Below are positions 39,147-48,097 of a DNA stretch of 64,000 bases, piece by piece. The notes beneath the pieces are model-generated. The model was not told where the DNA came from, did not search any database, and worked only from the letters and a program-made list of their open reading frames with translations. A program made the translations under genes and the position numbers. How positions within the stretch are numbered: the stretch's first letter is position 1; the number at the start of each line of letters is the position of its first letter. The DNA lies in assembly GCA_000378025.1 (NCBI GenBank), contig KB899087.1:4610001-4674000 (forward strand). The letters are read 5' to 3'. This DNA is from Xanthobacteraceae bacterium 501b. GTDB lineage: Bacteria > Pseudomonadota > Alphaproteobacteria > Rhizobiales > Xanthobacteraceae.

Positions 39147-39862
39147 GCGTCATATCCGAGATAGGCACTGCGCACGCGCGGGTGGGTGATGAGGTCGGGG
39201 CCGTTGCCGGTGAGCGTTATCTCGCCGGATTCCAGCACAAAGGCGCGGTCGGCGATCTCCAGCGCGCTATAGGCGTTCTGCTCGACCAGAAGCACCGTGA
39301 CGCCCTCGTCATTAACCCGGCGCACCGCGTCGCTGACGAGATCGACGATCTGCGGCGCCAGCCCCATGGTCGGCTCGTCGAGCAACAGCACCTTGGGAGC
39401 GGCCATCAACGCGCGGCCCATCGCCACCATCTGCTGCTCGCCACCCGACAGCGTGCCGGCAAGCTGCCGGTATCGCTCGCGCAGGCGCGGGAACAGCTCC
39501 AGCACATGGTCGAGATCGTGCTTGCGCGCCGCATGGTCGCTGCGCGCGTACGCGCCGATCTCGAGGTTCTCCGCCACGCTCATCCGGCCGAACAGCCGGC
39601 GTCCCTCGGGCACCTGCGAGAGCCCGTGGCGGACCCGCTCATGCGGCGGCAGGGCGGTGATGTCCTCACCGCCGAGCACGATGGAGCCCGCGCGCACGTC
39701 CCGCAGGCCGCAGAGCGCATTGAGGATCGTCGTCTTGCCGGCACCGTTGGCGCCGATGATGGTGGCGATCTCGCCGGCTTCCACGGTGAAGCTCACCGCG
39801 CGCACGGCCGCGATCTCGCCATATGCGACGGTCAGGTTGGAGACTTCAAGCGCCTTGCTCAT
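39143..39862 (-). CDS. livF: Branched-chain amino acid-type ABC transporter ATPase LivF
   Basis: A 239-residue ATPase: Walker A IGANGAGKTT, signature LSGGEQQMVAMGRALMAAPKVLLLDEP with Walker B, and the LivF-type tail. Belongs to a LivKHMGF set encoded by five consecutive minus-strand genes. Overlaps livG by ATGA. Energises uptake of the cluster's unknown substrate. Confidence 0.92.
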   Translation of the reverse strand: MSKALEVSNLTVAYGEIAAVRAVSFTVEAGEIATIIGANGAGKTTILNALCGLRDVRAGSIVLGGEDITALPPHERVRHGLSQVPEGRRLFGRMSVAENLEIGAYARSDHAARKHDLDHVLELFPRLRERYRQLAGTLSGGEQQMVAMGRALMAAPKVLLLDEPTMGLAPQIVDLVSDAVRRVNDEGVTVLLVEQNAYSALEIADRAFVLESGEITLTGNGPDLITHPRVRSAYLGYDA

Positions 39863-40734
39863 GCGATCCTGGCCTCCATAGGGCGATGCGGTTCGCTCTC
39901 AACGACAGGGGTCGCCACATGCCCGCTGCGGCGGCCGAGATAGGCCTCGATCACCCGCTCGTCGGACTGTATCTCGGCCGGCGGGCCCTCGGTGAGGACG
40001 GCGCCACGGTTGAACACGGTGATGCGCTCGGCCACTGCCATCACCACGCGCATGTGGTGCTCGATCAACACGACGGTGACGCCGAGCTCTGCGCGGATCC
40101 GCTCGATCAGCTCGACCAGCGCGCGGCCCTCGGCGGGGTTCATGCCCGCCGCCGGCTCGTCGAGCATCAGAATGCGCGGCCCGGCCACCAGCGCGCGGGC
40201 AATCTCCAGCCGGCGCTGATCGCCATACGGCATGTTGCGGGCGAGATCGCCGGCGCGCTGCGCGATGCCGACAAAGGCGAGATACTCCCTCGCCCGCTCG
40301 CGTGCCTCCGCCTCCTCGCGGCGGAATCGCCCGCTGCCGATGATCGCCTCCCAGAAGGTGGTGTGCAGCCGGCGATGCTGGCCGACCAGCACATTCTCCA
40401 GCGCCGTCATGTTGGGGAACAGCCGGACGTTCTGGTAGGTGCGCGCCACGCCGTGCCTCGCCACCACATGCGCCGGCAAGCCGTCGATGCGCGCGCCGCC
40501 GAGGAAAATCGTGCCGGCGGTCGGCGGCACGAAGGCGGTGATGCAGTTGAAGGCCGTGGTCTTGCCCGCGCCGTTCGGCCCGATGATGGCGTGGACGCTG
40601 CCTTCGGCAATGCTGAGATCAACGTTCTGGATGGCGATCATGCCGCCGAAAGCCTTCTTCAGGCCGCGTACCTCCAGGAGCGGCGCGCGCGCCGGGCTTT
40701 TGGGAAGCAGGTTCTTCGGAAGGGCGTCAAGCAC
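39859..40734 (-). CDS. livG: Branched-chain amino acid-type ABC transporter ATPase LivG
   Basis: A 291-residue ATPase with Walker A IGPNGAGKTT, the LivG-specific VFPTM-like region (VRLFPNMTALENVLVGQHRR), signature MPYGDQRRLEIARALVAGPRILMLDEP, and VVLIEHHMRVVM. Its start lies inside the livM 3' end (8-bp overlap). Partner of LivF. Confidence 0.92.
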   Translation of the reverse strand: MLDALPKNLLPKSPARAPLLEVRGLKKAFGGMIAIQNVDLSIAEGSVHAIIGPNGAGKTTAFNCITAFVPPTAGTIFLGGARIDGLPAHVVARHGVARTYQNVRLFPNMTALENVLVGQHRRLHTTFWEAIIGSGRFRREEAEARERAREYLAFVGIAQRAGDLARNMPYGDQRRLEIARALVAGPRILMLDEPAAGMNPAEGRALVELIERIRAELGVTVVLIEHHMRVVMAVAERITVFNRGAVLTEGPPAEIQSDERVIEAYLGRRSGHVATPVVESEPHRPMEARIA

Positions 40735-42400
40735 GGGCGTTCTCCTTCGTCCGCGTTGTTGCCGGCCACAGACCCTCAGCTCGCATATGCATCATCGCCA
40801 CTAGCGCGATGCCGTAGAACAGATAGCGGAACTCGCCAAACTCGCGCAGCAGCTCGGGCAGGCCGATCAGCACGATGGCGCCAACCAGCACGCCGGGCAG
40901 CGAGCCAAGGCCGCCGATGACCAGGATGGCCAGCACGTTGATCGACACCAGCAGCTGGAAGGAATGCGGGTAGACCGACCCGACCAGCGCCGCGAACACC
41001 GCGCCCGCCGCCCCGGCGAAGGCCGCGCCGATGGTGTAGGCGAGCAGCTTCGAGGCCACGGGATCGATGCCCAGCGCCTGCGCCACGTCCTCATCCTCGC
41101 GCATGGCAAGCCACGCGCGCCCGATGCGGGCATGCTGCAGCCGCCAGGAAATGAAGGCGACCACACCGGCCAGCGCCAGAGCGAGATAATAGAGCGCCGC
41201 CGGCGACTGCAGCGAGACGCCGAAGATGCGCGGATGGTCGATCTCGATGATGCCCTGCGATCCCCCGAGATAGGGTGCCAGCGCGTCGGACAGCACCAGC
41301 ACGCGGATGATCTCGCCCAGGCCCAACGTCGCCATTGCGAGATAGTCGCCGCGCACCCGCAGCACCGGAAGGCCGAACAGCATGCCGGCGCCGGCGGCGA
41401 GCACCACCGCGACCGGCAGCGCTACCCAAAACGACACATCGACCAGCGCCAGCGGGCCGGACGAGCACATCAGCGCCACCGTGTAGGCCCCAACCGCGAA
41501 GAAGGCGACGAAGCCGAGATCGACCAGTCCCGCTAAGCCCAGCTCAATATTCAGCCCCATGCCCATCAGCATGTAGAGCGCGACCAGCATGGCGACCTGG
41601 GCGACGAAGTCGTTCGTGACGAGCGGGAGAATGAGAACGCCCACCAACAGGAGAACGAGCCCCGCCTTCGAGGAGCGCGCGCGGCGCGCCGGATTGTGCC
41701 CGGCGTTCCACCGATCCCGCAACAGAGCGAAGATCCCGCCCGCCACCAGCAGCACCAGCGCCGGCACGCGGTTGAGCCCGCCCGAGCCGAACACCTCGGC
41801 CTCCGGACCGTTGAAGTCCGGCACATTGTCGAGCACACTGACGAACACGTCGCGGAACAGGCCGGCGATAAGGACAATGGCAAAGCCGCAGGTCAGCGCC
41901 CGGCGGTAGCGGCTTGGCATGGCCGCGAACACACCGCCGATCATCCCGAGCAGGGCGCCGAGTATGGGCACTTGCGCCAGCGCCTGCAGTGAGCCGATCG
42001 GCGCGCCAAGGCTGAGCGCCTTGGTCAGCATCGGGCTCGCCGCCACCAGCGTGCTGCGCAAGCTGACCGACGCCATGAGCAGCATGAGCGCCGACACGCA
42101 CAGCCCGGCGACGAGACCGGTCAGCGCGCCATGCAAAACGATGCGGCTGCCCGAGGGTCGCCCCTGCGTGTCCCGGCCGGCGACAAAGCCGGCGGCGATG
42201 GCCATCAGCGCATAGGCGATCTGCGACAAGGTCAGCGTGTCTTCCACCACATGGCGCTTGTCCATCGCCACATAGGCGCCGATCAGCGCGAAGCCGATCG
42301 CCGCGAGGCCGGCGAGAGCGCCGATCTGAAGGGTCTCGGCCAGCGGGGATTTCCGCCGCCGCGCGACCTTGAAGGAGCTGGTAACGGCGTTAAAGGACAT
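40727..42400 (-). CDS. livM: LivM-type ABC permease with an extra N-terminal membrane domain
   Basis: A 557-residue permease. The canonical LivM core begins near residue 245 with LVTNDFVAQVAMLVALYMLMGMGLNIELGLAGLVDLGFVAFFAVGAY and holds the EAA-like LAMREDEDVAQALGIDPVASKLLAYTIGA segment. The first about 240 residues form an additional block with five or six hydrophobic helices and Gly-rich turns (GALTGLVAGLCVSALMLL, GALLGMIGGVFAAMPS). Usual LivM proteins are 320-420 residues, so this is an extended version. The extension may be a fused permease-like or assembly domain; its role is unknown. Confidence 0.88.
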   Translation of the reverse strand: MSFNAVTSSFKVARRRKSPLAETLQIGALAGLAAIGFALIGAYVAMDKRHVVEDTLTLSQIAYALMAIAAGFVAGRDTQGRPSGSRIVLHGALTGLVAGLCVSALMLLMASVSLRSTLVAASPMLTKALSLGAPIGSLQALAQVPILGALLGMIGGVFAAMPSRYRRALTCGFAIVLIAGLFRDVFVSVLDNVPDFNGPEAEVFGSGGLNRVPALVLLVAGGIFALLRDRWNAGHNPARRARSSKAGLVLLLVGVLILPLVTNDFVAQVAMLVALYMLMGMGLNIELGLAGLVDLGFVAFFAVGAYTVALMCSSGPLALVDVSFWVALPVAVVLAAGAGMLFGLPVLRVRGDYLAMATLGLGEIIRVLVLSDALAPYLGGSQGIIEIDHPRIFGVSLQSPAALYYLALALAGVVAFISWRLQHARIGRAWLAMREDEDVAQALGIDPVASKLLAYTIGAAFAGAAGAVFAALVGSVYPHSFQLLVSINVLAILVIGGLGSLPGVLVGAIVLIGLPELLREFGEFRYLFYGIALVAMMHMRAEGLWPATTRTKENARA

Positions 42401-42403
42401 GTG

Positions 42404-43501
42404 TCAGGCCCGCTTCGAGGCGAGTCGCTCGCCGAGCAACCCCTGTGGACGGAAGATCAGGATCATCACCAGCATGCCGTAGCCGATCACGTCCTTGAGC
42501 TGGTAGGGCGCCGGCAGGCCGAAGCCTTCCAGGATCAGCGCAGGGCCAAGCGCCTCGGCCAGTCCCAGCACCAGCCCGCCGAGCAGCGCGCCGCCGAGAT
42601 TGCCGATGCCGCCGAGAATGGCCGCGGCGAAGCCCTTGATGCCGAGGGCGAAGCCCATGAACACGGTGATCTGCTTGAACACCAGCGCGTAGAGCACACC
42701 GGCGACCCCGGCCATGGCGCCGCCAATGGCGAATGTGGCGACAATCACCGCCCCGACATTGATGCCGACCAGTGCCGCCGCATCACGGTCTTCCGCCACC
42801 GCCCGCATCGCCTTGCCCAGCGGGCTCAGCTTCACCAGTGCCAAGAGGCCGGCCAGCACGATGAGCGCGGCCACAAAGGCGACGATCTGCGGGATCGGCA
42901 CGATCAGCCCGAACAGGCTGACAGTGCCTTCCATCCAGCCGAAGCCGGGATAGGCGCGGTTGCGCGTGCCGAACAGGCCGCGCGCGGCATATTGCAGAAC
43001 GAAGGACATGCCGATGGCACAGATCAGCGGCGCCAGCGAGCGCACATGCAGGAAGGGCCGGTAGGCAATGCGCTCGATGATGAGCGACATCGCCGCGCCG
43101 CCCGCCATGCCTGCGCACAGCACCAGCGGGAGCGCCAGCAGCGGCAGGGCGCTCAGCAGCCCCACATCGTTGAGCGCCCCCGCCGCAAACAGCCCGGCGA
43201 AGGACCCGATCATCATCACGTCACCATGGGCGAAGTTGATCATGCGCAGGATGCCGTAGACCATGGTGTAGCCGAGCGCGATCAGCGCGTAGACACTGCC
43301 GATGGTGAGGCCGAACATCGTAAAGGACACGAAGTCGGCGGCGGAGTAGGTGCCGGCGGTAAGACCGCCGGCAAGACCTACCAGGACGAGAGCCGCGACG
43401 CTGATCCGTATGGCGAGGAGCACGTGATCGACCCAGGTCGACCGGCGCAGCCATTCGGACAATGCCCCCGGCTCCGTCGCGGAGCGTGGGATATCGCTCA
43501 C
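42404..43501 (-). CDS. livH: LivH-type ABC permease
   Basis: A 365-residue permease with GLTIGSVYALIALGYTMVYGILRMINFAHGDVMMIGSF (LivH signature), MSLIIERIAYRPF, and FAIGGAMAGVAGVLYALVFKQITVFMGFALGIKGFAAAILGG. The GTG at 43501 overlaps the binding-protein gene's stop (GTGA). The frame upstream is the binding-protein gene read out of phase. Confidence 0.92.
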   Translation of the reverse strand: MSDIPRSATEPGALSEWLRRSTWVDHVLLAIRISVAALVLVGLAGGLTAGTYSAADFVSFTMFGLTIGSVYALIALGYTMVYGILRMINFAHGDVMMIGSFAGLFAAGALNDVGLLSALPLLALPLVLCAGMAGGAAMSLIIERIAYRPFLHVRSLAPLICAIGMSFVLQYAARGLFGTRNRAYPGFGWMEGTVSLFGLIVPIPQIVAFVAALIVLAGLLALVKLSPLGKAMRAVAEDRDAAALVGINVGAVIVATFAIGGAMAGVAGVLYALVFKQITVFMGFALGIKGFAAAILGGIGNLGGALLGGLVLGLAEALGPALILEGFGLPAPYQLKDVIGYGMLVMILIFRPQGLLGERLASKRA

Positions 43502-44733
43502 GGAAAGATCCGCTTCGGGTTGGTGCCCGGCGCGAACGAGGACTGGTCGTCGCTGGTGAACTCCCAGATCGCATAGGTCGCCGCGCCGCAATCGCCATAG
43601 ACGTCACAGGTCAGCGCGCCGGTGAGGCCCGGAAGGGTCTTGGTCGCCATCATCGCGTCGTGGAGCGCCTTGCGGCCGATATAGAGGTTGCCCTCCGCGT
43701 CGGTCTTGCCGACCTCCTTGATGGCCGCCATGGTCAGCAGCGCCGCGTCATATCCATAGGCGCTGAAGCCGCCGATCGGCGCCTCGCCATATTCCGCGGT
43801 GAAGTTCTTCACGAACACCGGAAAACGCTCGGAAAATAGGTCGGTCGAAGGGCCGACGATGTTGAAGCCGATAACCTTGGGGCCGACGGCTTCGATCACA
43901 TTGGCGCTGAACACGCCTTCGCCGCCGATCACCTTGGTGCCTGCGAGCCCGACCACTTCGTCCTTCTGGCGCATCAGGAAGCCGATGGTGGAGGTGAAGA
44001 CCGGGGTGAAGATAAGCTCCGGCTTCTTGGTGGCGATGCGCGTCAGCACCGGACGCAGGTCGGTGTCGGTCGGGGAAACGGCTTCGCTGGCAACGATGGT
44101 GCCGCCCTTGGCGGTGAAGTCCTTCTCGAAGGCGCGCACAAGCTGCTCGGTATAGGGGCTGCCGTCATGGATGGTGGCAGCGGTCTTCACCCCGAGCTTG
44201 TCATAGGCATAGCTGGCGGTGAAAGCCGCGCTCTTGAGGTCGTTCGGCACAACGCGCAGGAAGCCCTTGAAGCCGTCCGGCCGGTCGGTGGCGGTCAGCG
44301 CCGGCGCAGTGGCGCCGATCGCCACGCTGGGAATGCCGAGCTTCCACAGGATGGGCGCGCCCGCACGGGCACCCGAGGAGCAACTCGGGCCAAGCACGGC
44401 AACGATCTGTTTGTTGCCCGCAAGCTTGGTGGCGGCGGTCTGGCCGCCCTCGGCGGTGCACTGGGCGTCCTCGCCGAGCAGCTTCACCGGGAAGCCGAGC
44501 ACCTTGCCGCCGGCGTCCTTGATGGCGATCTCGGCACCACGCAGTTCGTCGATGCCCTGGTTGGTATCGCCGCCGGACTGCGAGGAATAGCCGCCGATCA
44601 GGATCGGCTGGCCCTTGGCGATCTTCACGACGCCAAGGGCATCCGTTACGGGGCCGAGCGTTTCAGCCCGGCTGCCGGAGCCGGCGAGAAGCACCGCGGC
44701 AAGCGTCGCCGCGGACAACAATACCCTATTCAT
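43498..44733 (-). CDS. Liv-type ABC transporter substrate-binding protein
   Basis: A 411-residue periplasmic binding protein with a signal peptide (residues 1-23, cleavage after GSRA). Features: AKGQPILIGGYSSQSGGDTNQGIDELRGAEIAIKDAGGKVLGFPVKLLGEDAQC, an ALGPSCSSGARAGAP ligand loop and SAYGYDAALL. Family members bind amino acids, amides, aromatic acids or urea. The loop residues do not identify the ligand. First gene of the importer operon and 105 bp downstream of the LLM monooxygenase gene. Confidence 0.88.
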   Translation of the reverse strand: MNRVLLSAATLAAVLLAGSGSRAETLGPVTDALGVVKIAKGQPILIGGYSSQSGGDTNQGIDELRGAEIAIKDAGGKVLGFPVKLLGEDAQCTAEGGQTAATKLAGNKQIVAVLGPSCSSGARAGAPILWKLGIPSVAIGATAPALTATDRPDGFKGFLRVVPNDLKSAAFTASYAYDKLGVKTAATIHDGSPYTEQLVRAFEKDFTAKGGTIVASEAVSPTDTDLRPVLTRIATKKPELIFTPVFTSTIGFLMRQKDEVVGLAGTKVIGGEGVFSANVIEAVGPKVIGFNIVGPSTDLFSERFPVFVKNFTAEYGEAPIGGFSAYGYDAALLTMAAIKEVGKTDAEGNLYIGRKALHDAMMATKTLPGLTGALTCDVYGDCGAATYAIWEFTSDDQSSFAPGTNPKRIFP

Positions 44734-44838
44734 CTTCGTCCATCCTCTGGTTAGGCGCGCGACCTATTTGCCGGCCGCGTCGTTCGAAAGATCGGTTTGG
44801 GCACCTCTCCGAAGCTGCGATCCGGAGTTCGTCACATG

Positions 44839-45921
44839 TCACTCGGCCGCGGCCGGGACAGGCATTCCGATGGCTGACAAGGGGCCCACCTCGCGCTCGA
44901 CCAGCGGGATCACCTCGGCGCCGAAGCGCTCCAACGCGCGTCGCGCGCGGGCGACGGGCATATCGCCGAACTGGAAGAAACAGTTGTAGTGCTGCGGGTT
45001 GAGCCGGCGGATCTCCTGCACCAGCCGCTCCGCCACATGGTGGGGGTCGCCGATCAGCAAATTGTCGCGGAAGGTCTCCAGCGGCGGCTCGTCGGGAATG
45101 GGGGCCGCCTCGACGAAGGAGCCGTTGAGCGTCAGCACATTGCTGCGCAGGCCGTGCACCATCCGCCCGACATAGCGGGCACGCTCGGCCGCCTCGAGCG
45201 CTTCGCTCGCGCTGTCGGTGACGTGGATGTACTGCTGAAGCGCCACCGGCATGGTGGGAGCGTCGAGCCCGCCCTGCACCCAGGAGGCGCGCACCTGCTC
45301 GGCAATGCCGAACAGCGCCTCGGAACCGCGCCAGCCGGCGGTGATGAAGGGCACGCCACCCCATTTCGCCAGCGCCTTCAGGATCGGCGGGTGCGGCGAG
45401 GTGCAATAGACGGGCGGCATGGGCTGCTGCACCGGGCGCACAGTGATGGCTGTTTCCGGCACGGTGATGTGCTTGCCCTCGAAGGCGACGCGGCCTTCCG
45501 CGAGCACCTGCTCGACCACCGACCAGTATTCGAGGAAGATTTCCGTCTTCTTGGCGACATCGGCGCCGTAGCGCTCGAACTCATAGGCCTGATAGCCAGT
45601 GCCAACGCCGAGCACCGCGCGCCCGCCGCTGAGCTGATCGAGCAGGCCGATCTCCTGCGCCACACGCAGCGGCTGGTAGAGCGGCAGCACCACCACGCCG
45701 GCGCCGAGGCGGATGCGGCGGGTATGGGCCGCCATATGCGCCGCCACCATCAGCGGCGACACGCTGACCGAGTAATTGGTGAAGTGATGCTCGGCAAACC
45801 AGGCAATGTCGAAGCCGATATCCTCGGCCAGCTTCACCATGCTTCGCGTATCGTCGATGACGCCAGCGACACCGCCGGGGTTGTCGCGCAGGCCCATAAG
45901 ATTGAATATGCCGAAGTGCAT
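44839..45921 (-). CDS. LLM-class flavin-dependent monooxygenase (luciferase-like), first copy
   Basis: A 360-residue bacterial-luciferase-fold oxygenase: MHFGIFNLMGL, GFDIAWFAEHHFTNYSVSVSPLM, RIRLGAGVVVLPLYQPLRVAQE, LLDQLSGGRAVLGVGTGYQAYEFERYG, and a C-terminal FGDMPVARARRALERFGAEVIP. AEHHF and GxGRA-type blocks are the family's signatures. The start at 45921 leaves no leader. Uses FMNH2 from the flavin reductase at 38607-39146. Roughly 40% identical by eye to the LLM gene at 47023-48096. Substrate unknown. Confidence 0.88.
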   Translation of the reverse strand: MHFGIFNLMGLRDNPGGVAGVIDDTRSMVKLAEDIGFDIAWFAEHHFTNYSVSVSPLMVAAHMAAHTRRIRLGAGVVVLPLYQPLRVAQEIGLLDQLSGGRAVLGVGTGYQAYEFERYGADVAKKTEIFLEYWSVVEQVLAEGRVAFEGKHITVPETAITVRPVQQPMPPVYCTSPHPPILKALAKWGGVPFITAGWRGSEALFGIAEQVRASWVQGGLDAPTMPVALQQYIHVTDSASEALEAAERARYVGRMVHGLRSNVLTLNGSFVEAAPIPDEPPLETFRDNLLIGDPHHVAERLVQEIRRLNPQHYNCFFQFGDMPVARARRALERFGAEVIPLVEREVGPLSAIGMPVPAAAE

Positions 45922-45955
45922 TTTAATACTCTGATTTTCAGTTAGGCGTACAACA

Positions 45956-46687
45956 TCAGGCGATGAAGTAACCACCACTTATCGCGACGGTTTCGCCGAC
46001 CATGTATCTGTTCTTTTCCGAGACCAGAAAGATAACCACATCAGCGACATCTTCCGGCTCCGCCGCACGCCCGAGCGCGGTCTGCGCCGCGAGTTCCGGC
46101 AGGAAGCCGGCGGCGCGCGCCTTCTCGGTGGCAATGCCGGCCGGTGCCACACCGTTGATGAGAATCTGATCAGGGGCGCAGGCCAGACCCATGCTCTTGG
46201 TCAGACTCACCACCGCGGCCTTCATCGCCGCATAATGTGCATTCTTGGGGTGCGCCTTCAGCGCGTCGATCGACGCGATGTTGACGATGCGCCCGCCGCC
46301 TTGAGCCTGCATGTGGGCGATGGCCGCCACCGAGACGTTGTAGAGCCCGCGCACATTGACCGAGAAGCTGAAGTCCCAGTCGGCGTCGGTAATCTCAAGA
46401 ATCGGGCGGCGCGGATACACGCCCGCGCAGTTGACCAGGCCATGAATGCGCCCGGCCTTTGCAATAGCTTCGTCCACCAGCGCCTTGGCGCTGTCGCGGG
46501 TGGTGATGTCGCCGATCACCGAGAAGGCCTTGCCGCCCTTCGCCGTGATCTCGTCGATCACCAGCTGCGCGCCTTCCGCATTGATCTCGAGGATAGCCAC
46601 CTGCGCGCCGGCATCGGCGAGACCGAGACAGATGGCGCGGCCGAGGCCGCTGCCGCCGCCGGTGACGATAATGGTATGACCCTGCAT
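45956..46687 (-). CDS. Short-chain dehydrogenase/reductase
   Basis: A 243-residue classical SDR: VTGGGSGLGRA cofactor loop (residues 9-19), Glu/Asn after the second strand (ILEINAEG) favouring NAD, NCAGVYPRRP, Ser in NIASIDALKA, YAAMK catalytic pair, and a C-terminal YMVGETVAISGGYFIA. 34 bp upstream of the LLM gene on the same strand and divergent from the second LLM gene, so it belongs to the same cluster. Likely oxidises an alcohol or reduces a carbonyl in the pathway. Confidence 0.88.
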   Translation of the reverse strand: MQGHTIIVTGGGSGLGRAICLGLADAGAQVAILEINAEGAQLVIDEITAKGGKAFSVIGDITTRDSAKALVDEAIAKAGRIHGLVNCAGVYPRRPILEITDADWDFSFSVNVRGLYNVSVAAIAHMQAQGGGRIVNIASIDALKAHPKNAHYAAMKAAVVSLTKSMGLACAPDQILINGVAPAGIATEKARAAGFLPELAAQTALGRAAEPEDVADVVIFLVSEKNRYMVGETVAISGGYFIA

Positions 46688-47022
46688 GGAGGCTCCGATC
46701 TCTGGAAACGTGGCGCCACCGCTTGAGGCACGATGGCATTGTTGAGGCTGAGTGTTCCCGACCGGTGGTGCCGATCACAAACGATCAATTCTCATGGAAC
46801 GATAAGGAAAGCCGCGGCTGGCGCGGGCCCGAAAGCCGCGCTTGGCCAAGCATAAGAAGTGCTAATTTGCGGCGGTCCGGCGCTGTTCATATGCTTTGAG
46901 ATGAAGAGCGCCATGTCGGCGATAATAGGCATGCGTGCAGTGACAGGCTTGCAACGGACCATGGGGCATGCGCCGGGACGTGCGTTCCGGGACGAGTTCC
47001 GTCGCCACGGGAGGGGACCGCA
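46688..47022. promoter_or_regulatory. Divergent promoter region of the monooxygenase cluster
   Basis: 335 bp between the SDR (minus) and the second LLM gene (plus). It must hold both promoters and probably the site of the LysR regulator encoded at 48098-49090. I see no unambiguous hexamers. Imperfect inverted patches such as GATCACAAACGATC (46772-46785) could be a regulator site. GAGGGGACC lies just before the LLM start. Confidence 0.4.
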
Positions 47023-48096
47023 ATGACAAAACTCGGCCTCTTCAATCTCATGGGCCTTTACGATCGCAACACCTCACCCGCCTCGGTACTGCGCACCACG
47101 GTCGATACGGTGAAGATGGCGGAGGATTTCGGCTTCGATGTCGCCTGGTTCGCCGAGCATCACTTCACAAACCATTCGATCTGTCCGTCATCCCTGGTAA
47201 TGGTGGCCCATTGCGCGGCCGAGACCACCCATATCCGTCTCGGCCCGGCCGTTCTCGCCCTGCCGTTCTACGAGCCGTTGCGGCTGGTGCAGGAAGCCGC
47301 CTTCACGGACCTGCTGACACGCGGCCGGCTGATATTGGGACTTGGTTGCGGCTATCAGCCCTATGAGTTCGACCGTTTCCGCGTCGACCCGAACTATCGT
47401 TACCAGAAGATGCTGGAGACCTGGGACATACTGGAACAGGGACTGACAAGTGGTGTCGTCGAATATTCCGGCCAGTTCCACCGCATCCCGCGTACCGAAC
47501 TCTCGATGCGTCCGTTCGGGCTGGCGATGCCGGAAGTCTTTGTGGCGAGCAGCCACCCCGAAGTGCTCGCCCGCATGGCAACGCGGGGGCACACCCCTTT
47601 CATGAGCTTTGGCCATCGTGGCCTTCAGGCGGCACGAACATTTCGCAACATCATCGCCGAGCGCTGGGAGGCGGGCGGCGGCAATGCCTCGCATATGCCA
47701 CTGGCGGTGCAGCGCTATGTCTATGTCACGGACAATCCGGATGAGGCACGCCATGCTGCGCAATGTGTGCGCGACCTCGCCCGTGCCGCCGTGCCGCTTT
47801 CAACCGCCGCCCCCAACAAAGACGGGCCATTCCTCAGGTTGATGCCCCTCAATGACGAACCCCCCCTGGACAATTTCCTCGAAAATGCGGTGATCGGATC
47901 GCCGGCCTATTGCGCGGACAAGCTGGCCGGGGAGCTTGATGGTCTCAAGCCGACGCATTTATCCTGCTTCATGGGTTTCGCCGGCATCGGAAGGCGCGAG
48001 ACGCTGGCGTCGCTGGAGCGCTTCGGCTGCGACGTGATTCCACAGCTCGACGGGTTGGTTGAACTGCGCGACGGCGGCCTGCAGGATGCCGCATGA
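47023..48096 (+). CDS. LLM-class flavin-dependent monooxygenase, second copy
   Basis: A 357-residue luciferase-fold protein paralogous to the one at 44839-45921: MTKLGLFNLMGLYDR, GFDVAWFAEHHFTNHSICPSSLVM, IRLGPAVLALPFYEPLRLVQE, LLTRGRLILGLGCGYQPYEFDRF, and LASLERFGCDVIPQLD. The two proteins keep the same landmarks along their full length. AGGGGACC precedes the ATG by several bases. Two copies may attack sequential positions or different substrates. Confidence 0.88.
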   Translation: MTKLGLFNLMGLYDRNTSPASVLRTTVDTVKMAEDFGFDVAWFAEHHFTNHSICPSSLVMVAHCAAETTHIRLGPAVLALPFYEPLRLVQEAAFTDLLTRGRLILGLGCGYQPYEFDRFRVDPNYRYQKMLETWDILEQGLTSGVVEYSGQFHRIPRTELSMRPFGLAMPEVFVASSHPEVLARMATRGHTPFMSFGHRGLQAARTFRNIIAERWEAGGGNASHMPLAVQRYVYVTDNPDEARHAAQCVRDLARAAVPLSTAAPNKDGPFLRLMPLNDEPPLDNFLENAVIGSPAYCADKLAGELDGLKPTHLSCFMGFAGIGRRETLASLERFGCDVIPQLDGLVELRDGGLQDAA

Positions 48097-48097
48097 G

